DNA of 64,000 nt from Nitrosomonas sp. JL21. GTDB taxonomy: Bacteria; Pseudomonadota; Gammaproteobacteria; Burkholderiales; Nitrosomonadaceae. The position numbers and the translations under genes are program-made. The stretch lies in the NCBI RefSeq assembly GCF_009833095.1, contig NZ_QRCB01000024.1, positions 62,001 through 126,000 on the forward strand. Direction: 5' to 3'. The notes below the pieces were generated by a model. It made no database searches, was not told where the DNA came from, and was given only the letters and a program-made list of their open reading frames with translations. Positions 20,164 to 28,472 of this stretch are shown in pieces (position 1 is the stretch's first letter; the number at the start of each line of letters is the position of its first letter).

Positions 20164-20499
20164 CTGTGGGTCTCCAGATAGATATGTCGACATTCAGTAT
20201 CGCAGTATAACGTAATCGATCCATTTCATTTCATTCGATATTCATTCGCAATTTATCAAACTTCTCAATGGTTCCTTTTAATGCGCAGCTCCATTATATT
20301 GTGCACATTTTCCTTCACTCGCCATTATTGAGCATGAATTTAGCGGCAAATTTAACAAAATCTCATTGCACCAACTGCCGATATTACAGGTCTTATAAGG
20401 AAATTCTGGATACTGAATACATTTGCTTTATTCAGTATTCATTCAGATTTTTGCCGATATCATGAGTAATACTGTGACACAGATTGAGCCGGAGATGAG
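20164..20499. other. Non-coding region between divergent sucC and the glycine-rich protein gene
   Basis: The 336 bases hold no convincing gene. The sucC promoter and that of the gene at 20500 must lie here; a TATACT-like -10 for sucC is present on the minus strand around 20205-20215, but no matching -35 was clear. A perfect inverted repeat is described separately. Confidence 0.5.
20410..20438. repeat. 10-base perfect inverted repeat upstream of the glycine-rich gene
   Basis: ATACTGAATA and TATTCAGTAT are separated by 9 bases and lie about 60 bases before the start at 20500. The size and place suit a regulator binding site; no T-run follows, so a terminator is less likely. Confidence 0.45.
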
Positions 20500-21717
20500 A
20501 TGAACAGATTCCAATTGACATGCATGGCATTAGCGATGTGTGGAGTATTTGCAACTAGTCCAATCAGCGCTGAGGGAGGCGATGGCGGTGGCGATGGTGG
20601 GGGATTTGACGGTGGCGGATTCGACGGTGGGGGCTTCGATGGAGGATTTGATGGCGGAGGGTTCGACGGCGGCGGCTTCGATGGAAGCTTCGACGGTGGT
20701 GGCTATGAAGGTGGCGGTTTTGACGGAGGTTATGACGCGTCTGACCAATTCGAACAAAGCAACGATTTCAATGGAGGTTTTGAACAAGGCGATTTTGATC
20801 AAGGAGATTTCAATCAAAATGACGCATTCGGTGCCGACAGCCCTAATCAACAGGAGTCAATCGATTTTTCGGATGATGTCAATCCAGCAACGGATACCAG
20901 TCAAGCCCATGATCCGCAGACAGATCAGGCTATTGATCCCGGAGCTGAGTCTGCACAGCATAAAGAAGTAAGCCCGGAACCAAGTCAAGCAGATGGTTCG
21001 GCTGCAAGCGAAACATCTGCCGAAACCAATCCGGCCATTCAAGATAATGTTGCTGATCAACAAGACAATGCTACGGAGCAAAATACAAACGCTTCCGCTG
21101 ATTCTGCCACTGCAAATGACACAACTGCTCCAACAGACCAAGCCGTCCAGGCCGGTGGAGTGGCGCAGGACGGCACATCAAACCAGAATGTCAATATTCA
21201 AAATAATGTGCAGACCGATTCGTTGACCGGCAATCACATTCATGACGGACATCACCACCACGGGCATCATCACCACTTCGATGGATTCGGCTTGGGACTG
21301 GGCGTCGGATTGGGATTAGGCTGGGGTTTCGGCCCAAGTTGGGGTTGGGGCTGGGGACCTGGTTGGGGTTGGGGCCCAGGTTGGGGCTGGAGCACCGGTT
21401 GGGGTACCGGATGGGGCTGGGGTTCAGGTTGGGGAGGCGCCGGTTTCTACAATAATTACACCTTTGGTCCTTATCGCCGTTTTGGTAGCAATTATTTTTA
21501 CGGCGGATATCCTGTTGGCGTTGTCAGTGCTCCGGTAATGTCCTCGCCCACACTGCTGGCACCTGCTTCACCGACGTACATTCAGCAAAATGCGGCGCCC
21601 CGTCCAGCCCCGGCACCCAAAAACACCTATTGGTATTATTGCCGCAACCCAGAAGGCTATTATCCGCAAGTCAAACAATGCTCGGGTGGATGGATAAAAG
21701 TGCCGCCACGGACTTAA
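20500..21717 (+). CDS. Secreted low-complexity protein with FDGGG repeats and a Trp/Gly-rich stretch
   Basis: The 405-residue protein has a signal peptide ending near residue 24 (SPISA-EG). Residues 26-78 are tandem Phe-Asp-Gly-Gly units. A long acidic, Gln/Asp/Ala-rich segment follows (to about residue 245), then a His cluster ([11 protein letters not shown]), then about 50 residues of alternating Trp and Gly. The C-terminus [16 protein letters not shown] then GGWIKVPP is a short cysteine-containing motif seen at the end of many proteobacterial surface proteins. GGAGATGAG is the ribosome binding site. The His cluster suggests metal binding and the repeats an extended or adhesive surface structure; both are inference. 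I cannot name the family. Confidence 0.85.
   Translation: MNRFQLTCMALAMCGVFATSPISAEGGDGGGDGGGFDGGGFDGGGFDGGFDGGGFDGGGFDGSFDGGGYEGGGFDGGYDASDQFEQSNDFNGGFEQGDFDQGDFNQNDAFGADSPNQQESIDFSDDVNPATDTSQAHDPQTDQAIDPGAESAQHKEVSPEPSQADGSAASETSAETNPAIQDNVADQQDNATEQNTNASADSATANDTTAPTDQAVQAGGVAQDGTSNQNVNIQNNVQTDSLTGNHIHDGHHHHGHHHHFDGFGLGLGVGLGLGWGFGPSWGWGWGPGWGWGPGWGWSTGWGTGWGWGSGWGGAGFYNNYTFGPYRRFGSNYFYGGYPVGVVSAPVMSSPTLLAPASPTYIQQNAAPRPAPAPKNTYWYYCRNPEGYYPQVKQCSGGWIKVPPRT
20575..20733 (+). repeat. Tandem FDGGG-coding repeat
   Basis: About ten degenerate 12-15 base units encode Phe-Asp-Gly(2-3), with codon variation between units (ttc/ttt, ggc/ggt/gga). This suggests old, selected repeats rather than a recent slip. 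The unit length keeps the frame. Confidence 0.8.
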
Positions 21718-21759
21718 TTAATCGGAAACTATCGGTCTGCATCAGTTGCAATCCCGGAT

Positions 21760-21797
21760 AAAAAGCATGCTTGCCGGTTCGTCAAGCGTACTTTTTT
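21760..21797 (+). terminator. Rho-independent terminator of the glycine-rich protein gene
   Basis: AAAAAGCATGCTTG pairs with CAAGCGTACTTTTTT (one mismatch, one G-T pair) across a short loop and runs into TTTTTTATT, 43 bases after the stop. Confidence 0.75.
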
Positions 21798-21885
21798 ATT
21801 GATTTGATTCTGAATGGATTCTTTAGAACACATACAGCGTCATCAGGAATACTTGCGCCAAGATAAAGAATTTAGAAATCTTCTC

Positions 21886-22371
21886 TCATCGTGCATTCCA
21901 GCGAAAAACGACAATGATGATTCCCGCAATGCCAGAAATCACACACGATCCATGCAATGCATCGAGTGATACGATACCCAGTAAAGGATTGGTTTCGCTG
22001 AACGGTGCAAATGGCTGAATGTCGCCATGCATCAGACTATCAAGCGCGATATGCGAATAAGCACCCAACGTAGCGCCGACAAATATTTGCATTACCTCAA
22101 GTTGCTTCCAGCCCAGTATGTTCGGAAGGTATGTAATTCGAGATAACTTCCGCACACTAATAAATAATCCAAGAATTAACAACACCACGAGCGATGCGCC
22201 AATATAGGTATGGAAAAAGCGATGCAAGGGATATTGCTCCGTCAGCATGAAATATAAAGGCTCCACGTCGATAAGCACATTCGCGGCACAAAAAGCCAAC
22301 AAGCTCATCCGCTTGGGTGCCATTGCATACATTGCAATTCCGGGCCCAAAATGAAAAGGAGTGAAAGGCAT
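21886..22371 (-). CDS. Multi-pass membrane protein, YdjM/DUF457- or DUF4184-like
   Basis: The 161-residue protein has four or five hydrophobic segments. The N-terminus PFTPFHFGPGIAMYA, the DVEPLYF segment and PLHRFFHTYIGA place His, Asp/Glu and His at positions like those of small membrane proteins annotated as metal-dependent hydrolases (YdjM/DUF457 or DUF4184 type). Another HIALDSLMHGDIQP segment adds His and Asp near the membrane face. Activity has rarely been shown for such proteins and is not claimed. It is a single gene, 112 bases downstream of the MutS-like gene's stop on the same strand. Confidence 0.7.
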   Translation of the reverse strand: MPFTPFHFGPGIAMYAMAPKRMSLLAFCAANVLIDVEPLYFMLTEQYPLHRFFHTYIGASLVVLLILGLFISVRKLSRITYLPNILGWKQLEVMQIFVGATLGAYSHIALDSLMHGDIQPFAPFSETNPLLGIVSLDALHGSCVISGIAGIIIVVFRWNAR

Positions 22372-22483
22372 GTAACGAAGACGGTATTGATTATTTACTG
22401 TGCAGGGCTAAGAGGCAATCCCATGTACCTCTGTGTAAACCGATCTAAAACCATGGTGACTCAAACCAGTTCATTCTCATACC

Positions 22484-24160
22484 TCACGAGATCTCACCTT
22501 GCTTTTCCAGATGCGCTTCCACATCCTGCTGACTGAATCCGATTGCGCTGGCGACACGATCGGCATGGCTCACTGTCGAGATTCCGGGAATCAAACGATG
22601 CGTTGGCGCCTGGGACAGAAATTCGACTTGCAAATAACGGCCAATCCCATCGCTTTGCAAGCGCTCGCAGAGTTCATGGTTGTGAGTGACGAGCAAAGTG
22701 CTTGCGCCCAGTTTATGGAATCCCTTGAGTATGTATTCCGAAATAGTCATTTTTTCCTCAAATGTCGTGCCTTCGGATAATTCATCGAGCACGACCAAAC
22801 TGCGCGGCGTCGAATTGAAGAATATCTCCCTCGTGCGTTGCAGTTCATGGCCGAAACGCCCCATCGCGGCGCTGAGCTGCCCGGGATCGGGCACTTGATA
22901 ATAAATATGTTCCGCCGGCGCCAATTGGCCATGTTTGGCAGGGATATAACAGCCAATTTGGCCTAATAATTGAATCTGTGCAATCGTTTTGCAATACGCG
23001 GTTTTACCGCCGCTATTCGGCCCCGTGATGATCAATACCCGACCGGATTGATCAAGCTCGATGTCATTGGGCACATAATCGGGAATATGCTTGATCAGAA
23101 GCGGATTTCTCGCCTGATGAATGAGGAGACGATGCTGTTTCTCATCAAGGACCGCAGGCAGCGTTTTATCGCCATGTATCGATTCTCCATAACGGTGAAA
23201 CGACAGCAGTTCATCGATCAATCCCAGCGCTTCGATCGCTTTCGCCAATTCAGGGCTTTCCCGGAATAGCCTGCGTAACGGATAAATGATCGAATCCCGG
23301 TCGGATACTCCCATCGCCAGCAATATGATCGGAAACACCGGCACGGTCAGCGCCAGAATACCGTAACCGATATAGGACGCATTGAATTGCGGCATGAAGT
23401 TCTCAAAGAAGAACAGCATTCCATAGCCGGCCGCAAAGAATATCGCGGCAGGCATGATCTTGAACAACGATGGATGAAAACGTGAATATAGGTGCAGCCG
23501 AGGTTTCTCCCGCTTGGTTTTAAATTTGCCGCCCGAGGAATACACTGGGCCTTTCATCAATTCATAGATGCGCGATTGACCCAACCCGCGAATCGCATCC
23601 AGCAGGGTTTGCAAATAACCCGATTGCGGTTGAGTCACATCATCCGCCTTTTCAACCAAATCGACGACAAACTGCGTACCGTCCTGAAATTGCCGGTAGC
23701 CATAACCGCCAAATTCCAGCTTATCGGTACGGCTGCTCGGTTCATCGGTTGCCAGTCCGCCGCTGAATTCACCATACAGCAGATATTTCAATGACTTCTC
23801 GCCCGGCGCAATTTTTCTGATATAAGTGTCGAGCGCTTCATACAGGTGCGGATTAGATTCAATCTCGCGTAACGCTTGCTGTTTTTGCTGCAATTTCTCC
23901 GCATCCCATTCAGGGCGCGCCAATGACCGGTACAGTGCCAAACGCCCAATATCGGTCGTAGCGAAATCAACCGCATGAAACAGCGCCTCAGTCTCTATCG
24001 CTGTAAATGTCTTGGGATCGAGTGCTGCATGATCCGTTTCAGTAGGTCGAAAATCCTCCATGGTGGTCGGTTGATCGGAGTCAGATAAGAGGTATTTATC
24101 GCGCCAAATAGTCGTCATGCGGAGTGTCTCATCAAAGTTATCGTGGTTCAGCAAGGCCAT
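22484..24160 (-). CDS. Membrane-anchored MutS-like ATPase
   Basis: The protein has a C-terminal MutS-type ATPase: Walker A GPNSGGKTAYCKT, Walker B segment SLVVLDELSEGTTFEEK and the switch LLVTHNHELCE. Unlike MutS it lacks the N-terminal mismatch-binding domain (no FYE motif). About one third along there are two hydrophobic segments (IFFAAGYGMLFFF and YGILALTVPVFPIILLA) that should cross the membrane. The frame opens at 24229, but that would leave 14 bases to the divergent gene, so ATG 24160 or ATG 24118 is more likely. The role is unknown; it should not be taken as mismatch repair. Confidence 0.82.
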   Translation of the reverse strand: MALLNHDNFDETLRMTTIWRDKYLLSDSDQPTTMEDFRPTETDHAALDPKTFTAIETEALFHAVDFATTDIGRLALYRSLARPEWDAEKLQQKQQALREIESNPHLYEALDTYIRKIAPGEKSLKYLLYGEFSGGLATDEPSSRTDKLEFGGYGYRQFQDGTQFVVDLVEKADDVTQPQSGYLQTLLDAIRGLGQSRIYELMKGPVYSSGGKFKTKREKPRLHLYSRFHPSLFKIMPAAIFFAAGYGMLFFFENFMPQFNASYIGYGILALTVPVFPIILLAMGVSDRDSIIYPLRRLFRESPELAKAIEALGLIDELLSFHRYGESIHGDKTLPAVLDEKQHRLLIHQARNPLLIKHIPDYVPNDIELDQSGRVLIITGPNSGGKTAYCKTIAQIQLLGQIGCYIPAKHGQLAPAEHIYYQVPDPGQLSAAMGRFGHELQRTREIFFNSTPRSLVVLDELSEGTTFEEKMTISEYILKGFHKLGASTLLVTHNHELCERLQSDGIGRYLQVEFLSQAPTHRLIPGISTVSHADRVASAIGFSQQDVEAHLEKQGEIS

Positions 24161-24249
24161 TAAAGTATGAAATGAACGTGTAAAATACGCACATTTACCA
24201 TGAAACACAACACAATGCCGTTCTACCACACACCGGCACCGTATTGTTA

Positions 24250-25401
24250 ATGATGATACCGAACAAAAAATTTCTGCGATGGATTACTATCGTCCTATTG
24301 ATAAGCCTGATAGCCTTATTCAGTTGGTATTTCACCCGCCCTCAGCCGGTACCCGTCGATGTTGCGACGATCGAAATCGGCGATGTCGAAGCGACAGTCG
24401 TCAATACCCGTGCGGGCACCGTCAAATCGTGCCAGCGCTCCAATCTCGCGCCGGCTTCGGGCGGACAAATCGCTAAAATCTGGATCAAGGAAGGCGACCG
24501 TGTGCAGAAAGGACAGACTTTGCTGGAACTCTGGAACGAGGATTTGAGAGCCCAACGTGAGCTGGCGCAACGCCAGTTGCTGACTGCGCAGGAGCGTCGC
24601 CGGGAAACCTGCATACTGGCCGAGAATGCACGACGTGAAGCAATTCGCACGCAACAATTGGTCGAAAAAGGGTTCGTCAGTTCGCAGCGGGCGGATGACG
24701 CCAACGCCAATGCGCGTTCACGGCACGCGAGTTGCGATGCAGCCATCACGGATATACAACGGGCCGAAGCGCAAGTCCGCGTGGCACAGGCAGGACTTGA
24801 CCGAACCATCATCGTTGCGCCTTTCTCAGGCGTGGTGGCTCATATCAGCGGCGAGTTAGGCGAATTCACCACCCCTTCCCCCCCGGGCATTCCGACACCG
24901 CCAACCATTGATTTGATCGATGATGCCTGCCTCTACGTTACCGCACCGATGGATGAAGTCGACGCGCCAAAAATCAAGGTCGGTCAGAACGCGCGTATCA
25001 CCTTGGATGCCATGCCAGACAGGATTTTCCCTGGAAAAATCCGCCGCATTGCGCCGTATGTCACTGAAATTGAAAAACAGGCCCGTACCGTCGACATCGA
25101 AGTGGATTTTTCAACCATTCCGGCTGATGCTTTATTGGTCGGTTATAGCGCCGACGTTGAAGTGATTCTTGAACGTAAGGAAAATGTCCTACGGATTCCA
25201 ACGCAGGCTGTCCGGCAAAACAAAATGGTATGGATGGTTGATGATAAGAACCGTTTATCCGAACAATCGATCGAGACCGGCCTCAGCAACTGGAGCTTCA
25301 CAGAAATCCGCACGGGCTTGGGAAAAAGTGATCGCGTATTGATTTCATTTGACCAGGACATTCTCAAACCCGGCACAGTCGTGCAGCCCAAAGCGAACTA
25401 A
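24250..25401 (+). CDS. Periplasmic adaptor subunit of an ABC-type efflux system (MacA/HlyD family)
   Basis: This membrane-fusion protein of about 383 residues has one N-terminal membrane anchor (residues 9-28), a biotinyl-lipoyl half motif (GGQIAKIWIKEGDRVQKGQ), a coiled-coil hairpin rich in Glu, Arg and Gln (about 95-175) and a second lipoyl half (RTIIVAPFSGVVAHISGE). The frame opens at a TTG (24244); ATG 24250 is preferred. The ATPase and two permeases follow within 2 bases or by overlap, forming a four-gene efflux operon. No outer-membrane TolC gene is in the operon. Confidence 0.9.
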   Translation: MMIPNKKFLRWITIVLLISLIALFSWYFTRPQPVPVDVATIEIGDVEATVVNTRAGTVKSCQRSNLAPASGGQIAKIWIKEGDRVQKGQTLLELWNEDLRAQRELAQRQLLTAQERRRETCILAENARREAIRTQQLVEKGFVSSQRADDANANARSRHASCDAAITDIQRAEAQVRVAQAGLDRTIIVAPFSGVVAHISGELGEFTTPSPPGIPTPPTIDLIDDACLYVTAPMDEVDAPKIKVGQNARITLDAMPDRIFPGKIRRIAPYVTEIEKQARTVDIEVDFSTIPADALLVGYSADVEVILERKENVLRIPTQAVRQNKMVWMVDDKNRLSEQSIETGLSNWSFTEIRTGLGKSDRVLISFDQDILKPGTVVQPKAN

Positions 25402-25403
25402 TC

Positions 25404-26087
25404 ATGATTCGCCTGACATCGATAACCCGCACATTTCACATGGGTGATCAGGCAGTGTATGCGCTCAACGACGTCGATCTGTACATACCATCCGGCGAAT
25501 ATGTATCCATCATGGGTCCATCCGGTTCAGGAAAATCGACATTGCTCAATATTATCGGTCTGCTCGACAAACCCGATAGTGGTACCTACGAGCTCGACGG
25601 CCGATTGATCACCGATTGGTCTGACATTGAACAGGCACAGATTCGCAGAGAAAAAATCGGCTTTGTTTTTCAATCATTCCATTTGATTCCACGCCTGACC
25701 GCTGCGGAAAATATCGAGCTGCCACTGATACTGAGCGGTGTTCCTGTTGCACAGCGACAGAGTCGCGTCAACAATGCGTTACAAGCATTCGAATTGTCGG
25801 CGCGCGCGCATCACCGGCCGGCTGAACTTTCCGGCGGCCAGCGCCAACGCGTGGCCATAGCTCGCGCCACGATCATGCAACCCAGCGTCATTCTGGCCGA
25901 TGAACCGACCGGTAATCTGGATCATCAAATTGGAGCTGAAGTCATGGCGCTGCTGGAAAATTTGCATCATGGCGGCACCACACTCATCGTCGTCACCCAT
26001 GATCGCGAACTGGGCGCCCGCGCACATCGCCAGATTGGCATGCGCGACGGAAGGATTTTAACGGATCACAGCAATGACGCTCACTGA
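25404..26087 (+). CDS. ABC transporter ATP-binding protein (MacB/LolD type)
   Basis: The 227-residue ATPase carries Walker [10 protein letters not shown], the Q-loop FVFQSFHL, signature [14 protein letters not shown], Walker [13 protein letters not shown] and the H-loop VVTHD. This is the LolD/MacB-like subgroup that works with FtsX-type permeases, by mechanical action on a periplasmic partner. It overlaps the first permease by 14 bases. Confidence 0.94.
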   Translation: MIRLTSITRTFHMGDQAVYALNDVDLYIPSGEYVSIMGPSGSGKSTLLNIIGLLDKPDSGTYELDGRLITDWSDIEQAQIRREKIGFVFQSFHLIPRLTAAENIELPLILSGVPVAQRQSRVNNALQAFELSARAHHRPAELSGGQRQRVAIARATIMQPSVILADEPTGNLDHQIGAEVMALLENLHHGGTTLIVVTHDRELGARAHRQIGMRDGRILTDHSNDAH

Positions 26088-27276
26088 CACGCTGCAAACT
26101 TCGCTCAAGACGGTCATCAGCTACCGGATGCGCTCACTGCTGATCATTCTTGCAATGGCGCTCGGCGTCGCTGCTGTCGTGATGCTGACGGCACTGGGAA
26201 ATGGCGCAAGAAATTACGTGATCAATCAATTTTCATCGATAGGTACCAATCTACTGGTCGTTCTGCCCGGCCGAGCCGAAACCTCAGGGTCTTTTTTGGG
26301 TGCGGTATTGGGTCAAACACCACGCGATCTGACACTGAAGGATGCGCAACTCATCGGCCGGTTGCCGCAAGTTCGGCGCTATGCGCCCTTGAATGTCGGC
26401 GCTGCCGAGTTGTCAGCCGCCAACCGGTTGCGCGAAGTGACGGTATTGGGGAGCACGGCCCACCTGATCCCGATCCGCCACATGAAGCTGGCGCAGGGAA
26501 GCTTTCTCGCTCATGGCACAGAACGCGCTGCACATATTGTGCTGGGCGCGAAAATCGCTCGTGAGTTTTTTCCGCATAGCCAAGCGATCGGTCAGCGGGT
26601 TCGATTGGGTGGCAATCGATTTCTAGTATCGGGAGTTCTCGCATCACAAGGCGAATCAATGGGCTTCAACACCGATGAGATTGTCATCATTCCGATCGAT
26701 TATGCTCAGGCGTTGTTCAATACCACTTCGCTCTTTCGCATTCTGATCGAAGCCAATAGCCATAGCGATATCGAACCGACCAAACAGGCGATTCTCGAAA
26801 CCTTGCGGCAAAGTCATGAGGGCGAAAACGACACCACCGTGATCACGCAAGACGCGGTGCTTTCCACCTTTGACCGGATTCTACATGCGCTGACCTTGGC
26901 GGTTGCGGGCATTGCTGCAATCAGCCTGATTGTCGCGGGTATTCTGGTCATGAATGTGATGCTGGTCGCAGTTACTCAACGCACGGCCGAAATCGGCCTA
27001 CTCAAGGCTATCGGCGCTACCTCCATGGATATTCGCAAACTTTTCTTTGCCGAAGCATTGTGGTTATCGTTGGTTGGCGCCCTGCTGGGATTCTTGTTGG
27101 GACAATTCGGCAGCTTGCTATTGCGCCTGGCCTATCCGCAATTACCGGCCTGGGCGCCAGGCTGGGCTTCATTTGCCGGTGTCGGCGTAGCGCTGATCAC
27201 CGGAATCCTGGCAAGCCTATTTCCTGCGGCCAAGGCGGCGCGATTAAATGCCGTCCAAGCATTGAGTAAGAAATGA
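26074..27276 (+). CDS. ABC transporter permease (FtsX/MacB type), first copy
   Basis: The 400-residue protein has the MacB arrangement: one N-terminal helix, a large periplasmic domain (about 50-265) and three C-terminal helices starting at LALAVAGIAAISLIVAGIL. The cytoplasmic coupling segment TQRTAEIGLLKAIGAT is typical. Paired with a similar permease next door, so the transporter core is probably a heterodimer. Confidence 0.92.
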   Translation: MTLTDTLQTSLKTVISYRMRSLLIILAMALGVAAVVMLTALGNGARNYVINQFSSIGTNLLVVLPGRAETSGSFLGAVLGQTPRDLTLKDAQLIGRLPQVRRYAPLNVGAAELSAANRLREVTVLGSTAHLIPIRHMKLAQGSFLAHGTERAAHIVLGAKIAREFFPHSQAIGQRVRLGGNRFLVSGVLASQGESMGFNTDEIVIIPIDYAQALFNTTSLFRILIEANSHSDIEPTKQAILETLRQSHEGENDTTVITQDAVLSTFDRILHALTLAVAGIAAISLIVAGILVMNVMLVAVTQRTAEIGLLKAIGATSMDIRKLFFAEALWLSLVGALLGFLLGQFGSLLLRLAYPQLPAWAPGWASFAGVGVALITGILASLFPAAKAARLNAVQALSKK

Positions 27277-28472
27277 ATCTGGCGGATACCCTACGATTTG
27301 CATTTCGATCGTTGACTGCACATCGATTGCGCACGATTTTATCGATATCGGCGATCGCAGTAGGCATCGCAGCGGTGATTCTGCTCACCGCGATCGGAGA
27401 TGGGGTACAACGTTTTGTGCTATCGGAATTCACGCAATTCGGCACGAACATTATTACCATTTCACCCGGGAAAATTAATACGCATGGTGGTTCTCTCGGT
27501 GCCATCGGCAGTGCGCGATTGTTGACCATTGAAGATGCCATGGCGCTCAAGCAGAGCCGTTATGCACAATATACCAATGCCAGCGTCGTCGGAAATGCCG
27601 AGATTCGTGCGAACGGACGTAGCAGGCGGGTAACAGCCTATGGTCAGGGAGCGGATTTTTCTCGCACCTTCAACATGCAAGTGGCCATCGGTCAGTTTCT
27701 TCCGCATGACGATCCCCGTAATCCGCGCGCCTATGTCGTTCTTGGCGCAAAGGTACGCACTGAACTGTTCGGCGATGCCAATCCTCTCGGTGCTCTGCTG
27801 CAGGTCGGCGGATCGCGCTTTCGCGTCATCGGCGTCATGGCGTCGAAAGGTCAGGTGCTCGGTTTTGATCTGGATGATACGGTATTCATGCCTACGACAC
27901 GCGCTCTGGAAGTTTTCAATCGTCAGGGCGTCATGGAAATCAATGTATCTTATTTTCCGGAGGCACCCATTGATGCCGTGGTCGACGATATTCACCGCAT
28001 TTTAGTGGCCCGGCACGGTCGTGAGGATTTTACCATCACACCCCAGAAACAAATGCTCAGCACCTTATCCACAGTACTGAATGTACTGAAATTTGCTGTC
28101 GCTGCGCTGGGAGGCATCTCGTTATTGGTTGGTGCGATCGGCATGATCACATTGATGCATATCGCCGTTTCAGAACGAGTTTCCGAGATCGGTTTGCTGA
28201 CTGCATTAGGTGCAACGCGGACACGGATTCGGGTGCTCTTCTTGGTGGAATCCATCGCGCTCTCTACTGCTGGCGGATTGGTCGGTCTGGCCGCAGGTTC
28301 CGGCATAGCAGGATTACTGAAGCTGCTGATTTCCGGATTGCCCGTGAATGTGCCATGGGACTATGTAGTAGGTGCGTTATGTTTATCGATGCTGATTGGG
28401 CTTGCCGCCGGCGTCATTCCGGCAATGCGCGCCGCACAGTTGAATCCGGTGGACGCATTGCGAACGGAATAA
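27273..28472 (+). CDS. ABC transporter permease (FtsX/MacB type), second copy
   Basis: The 399-residue protein has the same layout as its neighbour, with ERVSEIGLLTALGATRTRI as the coupling segment and the ending PAMRAAQLNPVDALR. It overlaps the previous gene by 4 bases (ATGA). The two are diverged paralogues, so a duplication is old. It ends directly against the end of the converging GGDEF/EAL gene with no gap. Confidence 0.92.
   Translation: MNLADTLRFAFRSLTAHRLRTILSISAIAVGIAAVILLTAIGDGVQRFVLSEFTQFGTNIITISPGKINTHGGSLGAIGSARLLTIEDAMALKQSRYAQYTNASVVGNAEIRANGRSRRVTAYGQGADFSRTFNMQVAIGQFLPHDDPRNPRAYVVLGAKVRTELFGDANPLGALLQVGGSRFRVIGVMASKGQVLGFDLDDTVFMPTTRALEVFNRQGVMEINVSYFPEAPIDAVVDDIHRILVARHGREDFTITPQKQMLSTLSTVLNVLKFAVAALGGISLLVGAIGMITLMHIAVSERVSEIGLLTALGATRTRIRVLFLVESIALSTAGGLVGLAAGSGIAGLLKLLISGLPVNVPWDYVVGALCLSMLIGLAAGVIPAMRAAQLNPVDALRTE

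Noticed and set aside
20268..20465. Plus-strand 65-codon frame before the repeat protein
   Set aside because: No ribosome binding site; overlaps the promoter region and the inverted repeat; composition looks random.
20575..20733. Tandem repeat resembling a CRISPR-like or minisatellite array
   Set aside because: The units lack spacers and keep the reading frame of a signal-peptide protein, so they are coding repeats.
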